64,000 nucleotides of DNA from Actinomycetota bacterium (GCA_016235065.1 JACRMB010000003.1:407943-471942); one strand, 5' to 3'. Numbered from the stretch's first letter, positions 14,270 through 22,815 are shown. Notes: generated from the letters alone by a model not told the origin. Numbers and translations: made by a program.

Positions 14270-15659
14270 ACAAAAACAACCTATTGCGGGTTTACATCTT
14301 GTTCGCTATGGAACGGCTGCGGACCAGAAGTTCCTGCTCGGTGAATTTTTAGCTACTTACGACCAGTTGGTCATTAATGCAAATATGCTGGCGCATATGC
14401 CGGCGGCAATGGCATCCTTCCTCACCCAGCAAACTAAAAACAAGCCCTACTTCATTGATCCACAAACACATGCATTCCAGCATGACTTAAGCCACATTCA
14501 ATCTAGCTCAAAAGATAAGAGCGAGTTCAAGATTAAGCGTTCAATCGACAAGTTATTGGATGAATACGGCGATCCTGTCTATACCAGGGTTAAACTAGAA
14601 AAAAACTCAGTTCTTCCAGAGGACTTCAATGATTCAGCAAGCAGAAAATCATTTTGTGAGCGTGTACTAAATTATCAAATTAGTTCGATACCGAACGAAA
14701 TCGAGAGAGATGATGTAAAGAAATATTTCGAATTTAGCCGTGGCAGTGGCTTTCAGACCATCCAAGAGTTCAGCCCATCTTTGACTGTTGCTCCCTATTT
14801 CTTTATGGCCGCCGGAACCGTATCTGATTGGCTACCTGTAAATTTAGAATGTGCTAAAGACTCTATAGAGATTGCGAGACAAAAAAATATTTCAATCGCG
14901 GTGCAGGTGGTTATCTCCAAAGAAGTTCTGCTAGATGATGATTTAAGAAAAGAAGTCATTGATGGGTACAAGGGTCTTCAAGAACAGCCCGATGTATTTC
15001 TCGTGTGGGTTGATTCCTTCTCCGAACGGAACGCCTCATCTAAAGAGCTAGAAAGATTCATAGAATTCTTAAATTTGGTCTCCCAACAATCGCAAGTTGT
15101 CAATCTTTATGGTGGCTTCTTTTCCACAGCATTAAAGACCTGTTCAGTTGTTAAAAATTTGGTGGGTGTAACCCATAGCTTAGAATATGGAGAAGAGAGG
15201 GCGGTCGTTCCGGTTGGAGGGGGGATTCCTGTCGCTAAATTTTATCTCCCCTCTCTTCATGTACGGTTGCCTTTCAGGGATGCTTTGCGAGCTGTTAGGG
15301 CTCTTGGGGGAGATGTATCCGTCCAGGAATTTCACAAAAAAGTTTGTAATTGCAAAGAGTGTCGCAAGGTAATTAAGAATGATCCGAATTCTGATTTTGC
15401 TTTATATGGTCAGACAAAACCTCTTTCCTTCATGCGAAAAAATCAGCCAGTAATAATGGAGTATCCTTTGCCGGAAACAAAAACACGCTGCGTCAAACAC
15501 TATATGTGGCGAAAAGATTTCGAATATACCAAGACCTTATCGAAAGATAAACTCATTCGGGAATTGGGAGATGCAGAAACTGCTTTAGGGCGGGCTTTAG
15601 GCTTGGATGCTGTTTCACACTGTAGAGTTTGGAGCCAGGTTATAGGAAACTGCAACTAA
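14262..15659 (+). CDS. Predicted TIM-barrel protein with TGT/DpdA-like zinc motif
   Basis: A 465-residue protein of no family I can name with certainty. By eye it shows about eight alternating strands (HLVRYG, LVINANML, PYFIDPQTH, LTVAPYFFM, AVQVVIS, FLVWVDSF, VNLYGGFFS, LVGVTHS), then a cysteine cluster C362-x-C364-x2-C367 and, 46 residues later, H413. The C-x-C-x2-C...H zinc site placed after a barrel is the hallmark of tRNA-guanine transglycosylases and their DNA-modifying DpdA relatives, though the Cys-to-His distance is longer than in bacterial Tgt. A base-exchange role on DNA or RNA is therefore a hypothesis. Two Asp residues in WVDSF and FIDPQ are candidates for catalysis. It lies between a nuclease-like gene (eight-base overlap) and a SIR2 gene (17-base gap). 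Confidence 0.7.
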   Translation: MNEQKQPIAGLHLVRYGTAADQKFLLGEFLATYDQLVINANMLAHMPAAMASFLTQQTKNKPYFIDPQTHAFQHDLSHIQSSSKDKSEFKIKRSIDKLLDEYGDPVYTRVKLEKNSVLPEDFNDSASRKSFCERVLNYQISSIPNEIERDDVKKYFEFSRGSGFQTIQEFSPSLTVAPYFFMAAGTVSDWLPVNLECAKDSIEIARQKNISIAVQVVISKEVLLDDDLRKEVIDGYKGLQEQPDVFLVWVDSFSERNASSKELERFIEFLNLVSQQSQVVNLYGGFFSTALKTCSVVKNLVGVTHSLEYGEERAVVPVGGGIPVAKFYLPSLHVRLPFRDALRAVRALGGDVSVQEFHKKVCNCKECRKVIKNDPNSDFALYGQTKPLSFMRKNQPVIMEYPLPETKTRCVKHYMWRKDFEYTKTLSKDKLIRELGDAETALGRALGLDAVSHCRVWSQVIGNCN

Positions 15660-15676
15660 CGTAGTGGTGAATCTTA

Positions 15677-16873
15677 TTGTCTGCGGTGCGTAGCGGAAAA
15701 ACTGTCTATGTCATAGGAGCTGGATTTTCAAAGGCCGCAGGCTTTCCACTTCAAGCAGAAATATTGCCGCGAATACAAGAATTCCGACCTGAAAATATTG
15801 ACATTATTTCTGCCCCCGGTTTTGCCCTTTCACTTTTTGAGGAGAATGAGCAATTATTATTTCCTTTTCTTAACTCAATATTTGAATCCTCTCAACCTAC
15901 TCTTGAAGACATATTTACTCTTTTAGACCAAGCGATAGCAAGAAGAGAATACTGTCAAAAATATTCATGGAAAGAACTTGATGAGATTCGAAGGGTTTTA
16001 AAGACTGCCGTCTTGTTTGTCCTCCATGACGCAAGTGAAAAGATACCCGAAGAACAGGAGAAATTTTATCAATCGATAGCAGCTTATTTAATAGACGAGC
16101 GAGTCAAGGCACCCCAAGACACAGAGCCTTCTTGTTTTATATTACTAAACTGGGATTCACTACTAGAGGATCAAATATATAAGTGTTTGCGAAGTGCAAG
16201 AGGTGTCGGGAAAGTAGATATAGATTATTGCTGCAAAACTCAGCCACTGGCTACTTCACCTCACGTAGCATCTCCGATACAAAAAGCCAATGGTTTGTAC
16301 AATTTAAAGTTCATCAAATTACACGGATCATCAAATTGGCTGCTTTGCCCTAATTGCAACAAACTTTTCACTGGGATAGGGAGTGAAATGGGAGTGTGGG
16401 AACAATATGCTATTCCACAATCGTGTCCAGATTGCGCCCCTTCAAATCCCGATTCGGAAACAGGCCCAAAATTAGAACCATTTTTAATCACGCCAACTTA
16501 CGTCAAGTCATTCGATAATGCGCACATACAAACAATATGGGATGAGGCTTATCTATCTCTTGCAGAAGCTAAGAAAGTAATTTTTATCGGGTACTCTCTG
16601 CCTGAGGCGGATTATCATTTCAGAACATTATTAAAACGAGCTTTAAGAAGCGACGTGGAGGTTATTTTTGTCGGAAGAAACACTAGTCAATTTGCCGTGA
16701 ATACACCGAAAAAACTCAGGCATCTTTTCCCTGTAACAAGGTATCAAAATTTCTTCGGTTCAAATGTGGAATTTAATTTGAGCGGCGCAGAAGGGTACTT
16801 TCAGCAAGTGTTAGGTGAAAGGACTCTAGTAAATAGAATCCGCTCCTTAAGAGAACGTTTCAAGCGCTTCTAG
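15677..16873 (+). CDS. SIR2-family protein with zinc-ribbon insert, likely NADase effector
   Basis: The NAD-binding signature GAGFSKAAG is at residues 14-22. LLNWDSLLE and KLHGSSNW supply the Asn/Asp and His positions of the SIR2 core, and FIGYSLPEADYHF is the typical late motif of SIR2-like defence proteins. Between them CPNC and CPDC, about 35 residues apart, form a four-cysteine metal site. Known SIR2 defence proteins (Thoeris ThsA, DSR, SIR2-HerA and others) deplete NAD+ after phage sensing. The start is TTG 15677, with GTG 15686 as an alternative; neither has a strong ribosome site, and coupling to the gene 17 bases upstream is likely. It closes the four-gene operon and the AT-rich island. 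Confidence 0.85.
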   Translation: MSAVRSGKTVYVIGAGFSKAAGFPLQAEILPRIQEFRPENIDIISAPGFALSLFEENEQLLFPFLNSIFESSQPTLEDIFTLLDQAIARREYCQKYSWKELDEIRRVLKTAVLFVLHDASEKIPEEQEKFYQSIAAYLIDERVKAPQDTEPSCFILLNWDSLLEDQIYKCLRSARGVGKVDIDYCCKTQPLATSPHVASPIQKANGLYNLKFIKLHGSSNWLLCPNCNKLFTGIGSEMGVWEQYAIPQSCPDCAPSNPDSETGPKLEPFLITPTYVKSFDNAHIQTIWDEAYLSLAEAKKVIFIGYSLPEADYHFRTLLKRALRSDVEVIFVGRNTSQFAVNTPKKLRHLFPVTRYQNFFGSNVEFNLSGAEGYFQQVLGERTLVNRIRSLRERFKRF

Positions 16874-17082
16874 GTAGTTTATTGGAATTTTAGGGCCGGG
16901 CTAACTCCTATTCAGCTGCCGTTTTAGCCTATTCAAAAGGTAAATCTCATCCTTAAAGCTTTTCGAATAACGAAGTAAGTGGTCTACCAATGTTTCATGC
17001 ATCGTTTTTGGCTTGGTTGAGCTAAAAATTTACCTCAATATCGTAAACCCCTCGCAGGACTCGAAGTTTACGCCGATAATTC

Positions 17083-17111
17083 TTGTTGTAGCATGACTAC
17101 CGTGCTATCAT
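17083..17111 (+). promoter_or_regulatory. higBA promoter with overlapping inverted repeat
   Basis: TTGTTG (17083-17088) and TATCAT (17106-17111) are 17 bases apart. TAGCA (17089-17093) and TGCTA (17103-17107) form an inverted repeat across the spacer and into the -10 box, well placed for a HigA operator. The predicted start point coincides with the GTG of higB at 17118, which suggests a leaderless transcript. Confidence 0.6.
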
Positions 17112-17117
17112 GTCACC

Positions 17118-17411
17118 GTGATCCAGTCCTTTAAAAACAGGGGCACGGAAGATATTTTCAACGGACGGAATTCCAAGGAGGCGCGAAAGCTCTGCCCGCG
17201 ACTTCTGTGGAAAATTGCCCAGAGAAAGTTGGACCAGCTTGATTCGGTCATGCTTCTTCAAGAACTGAAGATTCCACCCGGAAATAAGCTTGAAGCTCTG
17301 ACTAAAGACCGAAGGGGTCAGCACAGTATCCATATTAACGACCAGTACCGCGTCTGTTTCAGATGGACAGAACCTGGGCCGGCCGAAGTCGAAATAACCG
17401 ATTACCATTGA
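17118..17411 (+). CDS. higB: HigB/RelE-family toxin
   Basis: A 97-residue protein with the HigB layout: MIQSFKNRGTEDIF at the N-terminus, LLWKIAQRKLDQLDSV, LEALTKDRRGQHSIHINDQYRVCFRW, and the C-terminal EITDYH. HigB is a ribosome-dependent mRNA interferase. The basic residues in KDRRGQHS and the Arg of QYRVCF match those needed for RNA cleavage in the family. The GTG start at 17118 lacks a Shine-Dalgarno sequence, in keeping with leaderless expression. The antitoxin gene follows 16 bases later, in the toxin-first order typical of hig modules. GC content is intermediate between the island and the chromosome. Confidence 0.92.
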   Translation: MIQSFKNRGTEDIFNGRNSKEARKLCPRLLWKIAQRKLDQLDSVMLLQELKIPPGNKLEALTKDRRGQHSIHINDQYRVCFRWTEPGPAEVEITDYH

Positions 17412-17427
17412 TTGAAAGGAAAAGATT

Positions 17428-17736
17428 ATGGTGAGGATCCCCACACATCGAGAACCTACGCATCCTGGCGAAATGCTGCTGGCGGAATTCCTTGAGCCCA
17501 TGGGCATCACACAGCGGGAACTGGCCACTTCAATCCATGTTCCCTACCAGCGTGTGAACGAAATCGTGAACAAGCGACGGGGAATCACTCCCAGCACCGC
17601 CCTGCGCCTGGCCAAGTTCTTTGGCATGACCGAGGACTTCTGGATGAATCTGCAGCTTCGTTGGGATCTGTATAAGGCAAAGCAAAATGAGGCGACTGAG
17701 ATTGGATCTATCCGGCCTCTACGAACGGGGACTTAA
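17428..17736 (+). CDS. higA: HigA antitoxin, XRE-type helix-turn-helix
   Basis: A 102-residue protein with the hallmark HPGEMLLAEFLEPMGITQ, then the helix-turn-helix of the XRE/Cro type (RELATSIHVPYQRVNEIVN) and the family end LAKFFGMTEDFWMNLQ. HigA neutralises HigB and represses the operon, probably through the inverted repeat at 17089-17107. AAAGGAAAAG lies about six bases before the ATG. Length and motif order are normal, and both genes of the module appear intact. Confidence 0.95.
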   Translation: MVRIPTHREPTHPGEMLLAEFLEPMGITQRELATSIHVPYQRVNEIVNKRRGITPSTALRLAKFFGMTEDFWMNLQLRWDLYKAKQNEATEIGSIRPLRTGT

Positions 17737-17749
17737 CGGGAAGGACGAT

Positions 17750-17851
17750 ATGGATCTGGTCGAGGAAGTGGAGCAAAGCGCCAATATAAAGGCCACGGTT
17801 AGAGGCAGTCTTCGGCTAATTTCGTTTCATGACGTTCTAGCATTTCTTTAA
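17750..17851 (+). CDS. Possible 33-residue peptide downstream of higA
   Basis: A short frame starting at an ATG with GGAAGGA three to four bases upstream and ending at TAA 17849-17851. The peptide is mildly acidic at the N-terminus and hydrophobic at the end (ISFHDVLAFL). No homologue is recognised. It may be a chance frame or a remnant of a third hig-associated gene. Confidence 0.25.
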   Translation: MDLVEEVEQSANIKATVRGSLRLISFHDVLAFL

Positions 17852-17932
17852 CGATTCCTGTGTTACCAATCTCTCCTCCAGGGGGATAAACGCTTGCCTG
17901 AGATATATCAAGCGACATTCCGGGAGGATGAA

Positions 17933-19221
17933 ATGGCAAGCATCACTCGCAGGTGCTTTCTGAAGCTCATGGGATTGGCGGCCGGCGGTCTGGCCGCGGG
18001 CAACCTTGCGGCTGGTTGTGATTCGAGCGGCTCCGGCACATCTTCATCGACCACAGCCGGTAACGGTCCTCCGTCCTCAGATCTAGCGGCATTCCCCATC
18101 GGTGAGCAGCTTGATCCGAACGAGATGCGTATCACGTTCCTGGGTACTTCCGTGGTTCCACGAGTCGCCCAGGAATGCAACAGTGTCTTCGTGGAAACCG
18201 GAAATGGTGACAGCTTCGTCTTTGACCAGGGCTCCGGCGTCTCAGCCAAATATGGCGCCATGGGCATCCCGCCTTCGCGTATGACCAATCTGTTCCTGAC
18301 ACACCTGCATGGCGATCACACCAGCGACATCATCACTCTCTACTGTTTTGGCCCTTCGCAGGACCGCAAAACACCGTTGAACGTCTACGGGCCCACTCTT
18401 TCCGGCCTGCCCGATCCCTCGACCGGTGAGATAGTGGATGATGGCACGAAGGCTTTCTGCAGCTCTCTCAAAAAGCTCATGTACTGGCACGAACAGAGCT
18501 TCAGTTTCCTGAGCACCGGCTTCGGGCCCGGTAATGATGGTTTTGACATTGTGGCCCATGAGCTGCCGTGGGAAAGCGTGGGCGGAACGGCTTATGAAAA
18601 AATGGTGTAAAAATCACCCACTTCCCGGCGGCACATACCCGGAACGGTTCCATCAGTTACCGGCTTGATTGGAACGGTCTCTCGATGGTGTTTACCGGCG
18701 ACACCAAGCCCAACGATTACGTGATCAGCCAGGCAAAGGGAGTAGATGTGTTGATTCACGAGATGGTTGTGCCGCCTGATGTCTGGGCTTCAAAGAACTC
18801 GGGCCTTGAGCCCGGTGATTCCGGCTGGGATGTGGCTCTGCAGACTGCCCAATCAGTTCAGGATTCCTCGCATACTCCGCAAAAAGCCCTCGGCTACATA
18901 CTGAGCCAGACCGAGCCCAGGCTGGGGGTGGCCACGCATTTCCAGGCCAATGACGATACTGTCGGCCCCGCAATGGATGATATCAGGAGCTGGTACCAGG
19001 GGCCGGTGACAATTGCCACAGACCTGCTGGTTATCAACGTCTCCGCAAGCCAGATCCTTCAGCGTCAGGCAGCCATTGATGACTGGGCGTGGTATCCGAA
19101 GCCGCACCTTACCGCAGGGCTGGCTCCGCCTGTATATCCAACACCGACCGCCCAGCTCGACCAGGCCATTCTGCTAAACCACTGCATACCGGAGAGTACT
19201 TACGATAATCCGCCGCAATAA
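17933..19221 (+). pseudogene. Tat-exported lipoprotein, metallo-beta-lactamase fold, frameshifted
   Basis: The 5' part has a twin-arginine signal (ITRRCFLKLMG) ending in a lipobox LAAGC, so the mature protein would be a surface lipoprotein. It carries the metal motif HLHGDH and then meets a stop at 18608-18610. From 18604 the -1 frame continues the same protein without a break (KITHFPAAHTRNGS, then FTGDTKPND, IHEMV and ATHFQAND supplying the remaining metal ligands) to 19221. The shift sits at a run of six A residues (18597-18602); seven would restore the frame. GGGAGG eight bases upstream supports ATG 17933. It may be a genuine pseudogene, an assembly error, or a gene expressed by slippage on the A run. 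The 3' end overlaps the convergent MMPL gene by 22 bases. Confidence 0.8.
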
Positions 19222-21488
19222 CGGCTGGCAGGACGCATTCCGCCATCATCGTCTTGTTCACTCGTTGACATCCTGGGCAGCCACTCGAGCCACCTCGGCA
19301 GATACCAGTTGTTGTCTCCCAGCAGCTTCATGCTTGCCGGCAGCAGTACCACGCGGATCAGAGTGGCATCCATGAGAACCGCCACACCGAGGCCGACGCC
19401 CATCTGCTTCATGAACATGGCGCTCGACAGCGCGAAGGCGCTGAAGACCAGGATCATGATCGCGGCGGCGCTGGTGATGAGCGCCGCGGTCGATTTGATG
19501 CCGACCGACACGGATTCCTCGTTGCTCATACCGCCATCGTAGGCTTCCTTGATACGGCTTAGTACCAGCATATGGTAGTCCATGGACAATCCGAAAAGCA
19601 CAGCGAACAGGAACAGCGGCATGAAGATCTCTATCTTGCCTACGGCATTGAAGCCCAGCAGGCTGTCGCCCACGCCATCCTGGAATACCAGCACCATCAC
19701 GCCATAGGCCGCGGCTACGGAAATGAGATTCAGGACGATGGCCTTGATGGGAATGACTATAGAGCGGAACATCACCAATAACAGGACGAATGCCAGACCG
19801 AGGATATAGAGGAACACATATCCAGCCGTCGACTTCACGTTGTTTGCGGCGTCCAGCTGATAAGCGCCGTTGCCACCGACCAGCACTTCCACACCGGTGT
19901 TGCCGAATGCCCCGGGGATTATATCCTCGCGCATCCTGGTCACGGCCGCATTGGCGACATCCTCGTCATCGCCGTTCCTGACCGGCACGATGATACCCAG
20001 CAGGTCACCCTCCCGGTTGGTCTGCACATCGAGGGGAGGTGCGAAGGCATCGTCTCCTTCCACCGTCGCTAAAACATCTTCCACCGCCTGCCGGATCCTC
20101 GGGGTGCCTACATCTTCCCCCGCTCCAGGGTTGACTATTATCATCAGGGACTGGAATGCGGTGAATCCGCCGAAACGTTCCTCCATCAATTGCAGGGCGC
20201 GATACCCCTCCATCTTTTCCGGGATCACGTCGGTTGTCAGCGGTGTGCTGCCTATATTCAGCCTTAGAGCGGGAAGCGCGAGGGCCAGGAGAACGGCCAG
20301 AACCAGGACTGCGGAAATCTCCGGCCTGGCGAGCACCTTGTCGGTGATGAATCCCCAGATGCCGCCGCCGTGGGCAGGCCGTCCAAGATGTGGGATGCGA
20401 AGCCGGTTCAATCCGTCGCCCAGCAGCGATATCAGAGCCGGAAGCAGAGTCAGGGACGCGATGATGGAGAAGAAGACTGCGATCATGGCTCCCAGTCCCA
20501 GGCCGATGAAAAGCGAGTCCCGCGTTATCAGCAGGCCCGACACGGAAATGACGACGGTGATGCCGGCGTATAAAACGGCTCTGCCGGCAGTTGCACTCGC
20601 CGCCATGATGGCTTCGAGTTTCGGCCGTCCCGTTTCTCTCTCCTCGCGGAAGCGGCTGATTATGAACAGGCTGTAATCGGTTCCAACAGCCAGACCGATG
20701 AGCACTATCATCTCGTAGTAGTAGAGGTTCAGCTCCTGCAATCTACTGACGGGCACCGCAAGACCGATGGCGGCGAAGACCGACGTCAGCGCCATGGCCA
20801 GGGGGACCAGGGCGGCGATGGGCGAGCCGAACGCCAGCAGCAGGATGATGAATCCGCCCACCAGGGCAATCATCATGATCAGGCCGAACTCTTGATTCAC
20901 GACATCGTTCATGGCCATCTGCCCCGATGTCCCACCCAGCATCGCGACTTCGAAACCGGAAGCCGAGAGATCGCCATTCATCTCGGCGACGGCGTCCATG
21001 ATCGGCCGGGCGCGTTCCTGCAGAACCTCCTGCGCTTCCTTCTCCAGCACCAACCGCACAATCAGCACATGACGGTCTTCAGAGACCATACCATCGTCAC
21101 CGGTGTCGTAGTAGCTTGCTACCGAGCCTACTCCCTCAAAGCCCTTGAGTTCCGCCACTATCGGTGCGACCGCAGTCTGGAATTCGGCATCTCCTACATC
21201 ATAATCAGGATTGCCGATGAGAATCGATTCGCTGGGTGGGTCCGCCTCCGCGAATCTGTTTTCCATCAACTCGTTTGCTCGCTGGGCTTCCCCCGCGCCC
21301 ATGACTTCACTGGTCTTGACGCCCAAAGAGCTGCTCAGATAGAAGGAGCCGATCAGCACCAGCAGGGTGCCGGCAAGTACCAGCCATCTATGCCGGGCGC
21401 TCCAGCCAGAAATCCGGCCGCTAAACGAGGGATTCGTGACTGTAACTTCAGTCATTCTTTTGCTTCTGCGGATTGTCGAGGCATTCAT
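19200..21488 (-). CDS. MMPL/RND-family membrane transporter
   Basis: A 762-residue protein with the two-fold MMPL architecture: an N-terminal membrane helix (LVLAGTLLVLIGSFYLSS), a large extracytoplasmic loop, a first six-helix bundle including VGTDYSLFIISRFREE, a second loop, and a second bundle with GLSMDYHMLVLSRIKEAYD. The paired G-x-D-Y motifs are the proton-relay sites of actinobacterial MMPL exporters, which move lipids, siderophores or drugs. ATG 21488 is preceded by AAAGG at good distance. It faces a histidine kinase/response regulator operon across 160 bases, an arrangement suggesting that the pair controls it. The substrate is not readable from the sequence. Confidence 0.92.
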   Translation of the reverse strand: MNASTIRRSKRMTEVTVTNPSFSGRISGWSARHRWLVLAGTLLVLIGSFYLSSSLGVKTSEVMGAGEAQRANELMENRFAEADPPSESILIGNPDYDVGDAEFQTAVAPIVAELKGFEGVGSVASYYDTGDDGMVSEDRHVLIVRLVLEKEAQEVLQERARPIMDAVAEMNGDLSASGFEVAMLGGTSGQMAMNDVVNQEFGLIMMIALVGGFIILLLAFGSPIAALVPLAMALTSVFAAIGLAVPVSRLQELNLYYYEMIVLIGLAVGTDYSLFIISRFREERETGRPKLEAIMAASATAGRAVLYAGITVVISVSGLLITRDSLFIGLGLGAMIAVFFSIIASLTLLPALISLLGDGLNRLRIPHLGRPAHGGGIWGFITDKVLARPEISAVLVLAVLLALALPALRLNIGSTPLTTDVIPEKMEGYRALQLMEERFGGFTAFQSLMIIVNPGAGEDVGTPRIRQAVEDVLATVEGDDAFAPPLDVQTNREGDLLGIIVPVRNGDDEDVANAAVTRMREDIIPGAFGNTGVEVLVGGNGAYQLDAANNVKSTAGYVFLYILGLAFVLLLVMFRSIVIPIKAIVLNLISVAAAYGVMVLVFQDGVGDSLLGFNAVGKIEIFMPLFLFAVLFGLSMDYHMLVLSRIKEAYDGGMSNEESVSVGIKSTAALITSAAAIMILVFSAFALSSAMFMKQMGVGLGVAVLMDATLIRVVLLPASMKLLGDNNWYLPRWLEWLPRMSTSEQDDDGGMRPASRYCGGLS

Positions 21489-21648
21489 GATGTGACCTTT
21501 CTGTCGATTTCAGTGCCTGTCTCGATGATAGGGCTGGGCTATCTAAAGCACATCGTCGAAAAGCAGGATTCGAACCGGGACAATGTGATGATTCCGAATC
21601 CTACTCAGGTAGGAGGCGATACAGAGGCGATTGCAGTAATATTCAGCC

Positions 21649-22815
21649 ATGGACCAGGTCAGTCTTATTGTCCGCAGGTATAGCTTCGACGTGCTGATCG
21701 TGATCGTTGCGATCGGGAGTTCTCTCGAGGTCGCGCTGCGGTACGACTCATTTACGGTGCCACAGATGTCACTCTGGTTCTCTGTGCTGGCGATCACGCT
21801 GATCGTGCTGCCACTGCTCGGTCACCGCCGCCTCCCGTTTGCCGCACCCATGTTTGTCTGGCTGCTGGCCGCGGCGCTTTCATTTATTGATGGGCAGCTG
21901 ATATCTTCCACCTCAAGCGTGATTCTCGCCGGGATGGTCTCCGGGTTCCTGCTCGGCAATCTTTCCGACGCGGTTCAGGCCCGGGTCGGCCTGGCCGTGA
22001 CGCTGAGCGGGGCGGCGATCGTTGTCTACAACAGCCCGAACCGCGCAGCCGGACAGTTCATCTTCATTCCACTCCTGTTCGCAATCGCCTGGCTTAGCGG
22101 CTTCGCGTTACGTGAGCGGGCCGAGCAGGCCGAAGCAGCGGAAGAACGCGCGGACCAGGCCGAGCGCGAACGTGAGGTGGCTGCCCGTATCGCTGTTGCC
22201 GAGGAGCGCACCCGTATTGCGAGAGAGCTTCACGATGTAGTCGCCCACTCCGTCAGCGTGATGGTGCTCCAGGTGGGGGCTGTCCGGCACAGGCTGCCGC
22301 AAACGCTCGAGGATGACAGGGAGGCTCTCAGCGGGGTCGAGCAGGCAGGACGTACGGCGCTTGCCGAGATGCGCCGCCTTCTCGGGGCCATGCGCCGCGA
22401 AAGCGAGAGCCTCGAACTCACGCCCCAGCCGGGCCTGGACAGCATCGATAAGTTGCTGCAGGATATCGACCGCTCCGGCTTGCCGGTCCGGCTGCATGTC
22501 GATGGCGAGCACTTGCCGCTGCCGCGGGCGATTGACCTGTCGGCATACCGGATCGTGCAGGAAGGACTGACCAACGCCCTCAGGCACGCGCGCGCTAGTC
22601 AGGCAGATGTGACTATAAGCTATGGGATCGGCGAACTGCGGCTCGAAGTTCGCGACGACGGCATAGGCGGCTCCGCGAGCGATGGCCCAGGTCTCGGGCT
22701 GGTCGGCGTACGGGAACGAGTCAAGATCTACGGCGGCGAGATGACCGCGGGTAATGCTCCCGAAGGCGGATTCGTTCTTAAAGCGAGCCTACCATTCGGG
22801 GGTGATGGCGGATGA
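21649..22815 (+). CDS. NarL/DesK-type sensor histidine kinase
   Basis: A 388-residue kinase: about five membrane segments in residues 12-155 with very short loops, a coiled coil (residues about 160-185, rich in Glu/Ala/Arg), a HisKA_3 dimerisation domain with the phosphorylated His in RIARELHDVVAHSVSVM, and an HATPase_c domain (NALRHA, then DDGIGG, then GLGLVGVRERV). The lack of a large external sensor suggests sensing within the membrane, as in DesK or LiaS. Its stop overlaps the response regulator start (ATGA). Its position opposite the MMPL gene suggests that cell-envelope stress controls the transporter. Confidence 0.93.
   Translation: MDQVSLIVRRYSFDVLIVIVAIGSSLEVALRYDSFTVPQMSLWFSVLAITLIVLPLLGHRRLPFAAPMFVWLLAAALSFIDGQLISSTSSVILAGMVSGFLLGNLSDAVQARVGLAVTLSGAAIVVYNSPNRAAGQFIFIPLLFAIAWLSGFALRERAEQAEAAEERADQAEREREVAARIAVAEERTRIARELHDVVAHSVSVMVLQVGAVRHRLPQTLEDDREALSGVEQAGRTALAEMRRLLGAMRRESESLELTPQPGLDSIDKLLQDIDRSGLPVRLHVDGEHLPLPRAIDLSAYRIVQEGLTNALRHARASQADVTISYGIGELRLEVRDDGIGGSASDGPGLGLVGVRERVKIYGGEMTAGNAPEGGFVLKASLPFGGDGG

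Noticed and set aside
1-17000. CRISPR array or cas genes in the defence-like island
   Set aside because: No regularly spaced repeats and no Cas motifs were seen in the reading frames.
1-17000. Integrase, transposase or insertion sequence
   Set aside because: No protein with a recombinase or DDE motif was found. The element's integration genes, if any, must lie left of the window.
19870-20676. 268-codon plus-strand frame inside the MMPL gene
   Set aside because: It is a Ser/Pro/Arg-rich shadow of the transporter coding strand with no domain.
21563-21582. tRNA T-arm-like stretch on the minus strand (GGTTCGAATCC) upstream of the histidine kinase gene
   Set aside because: The flanking bases do not form a T-stem, acceptor or anticodon arm, so it is not a tRNA or a recognisable tRNA fragment.
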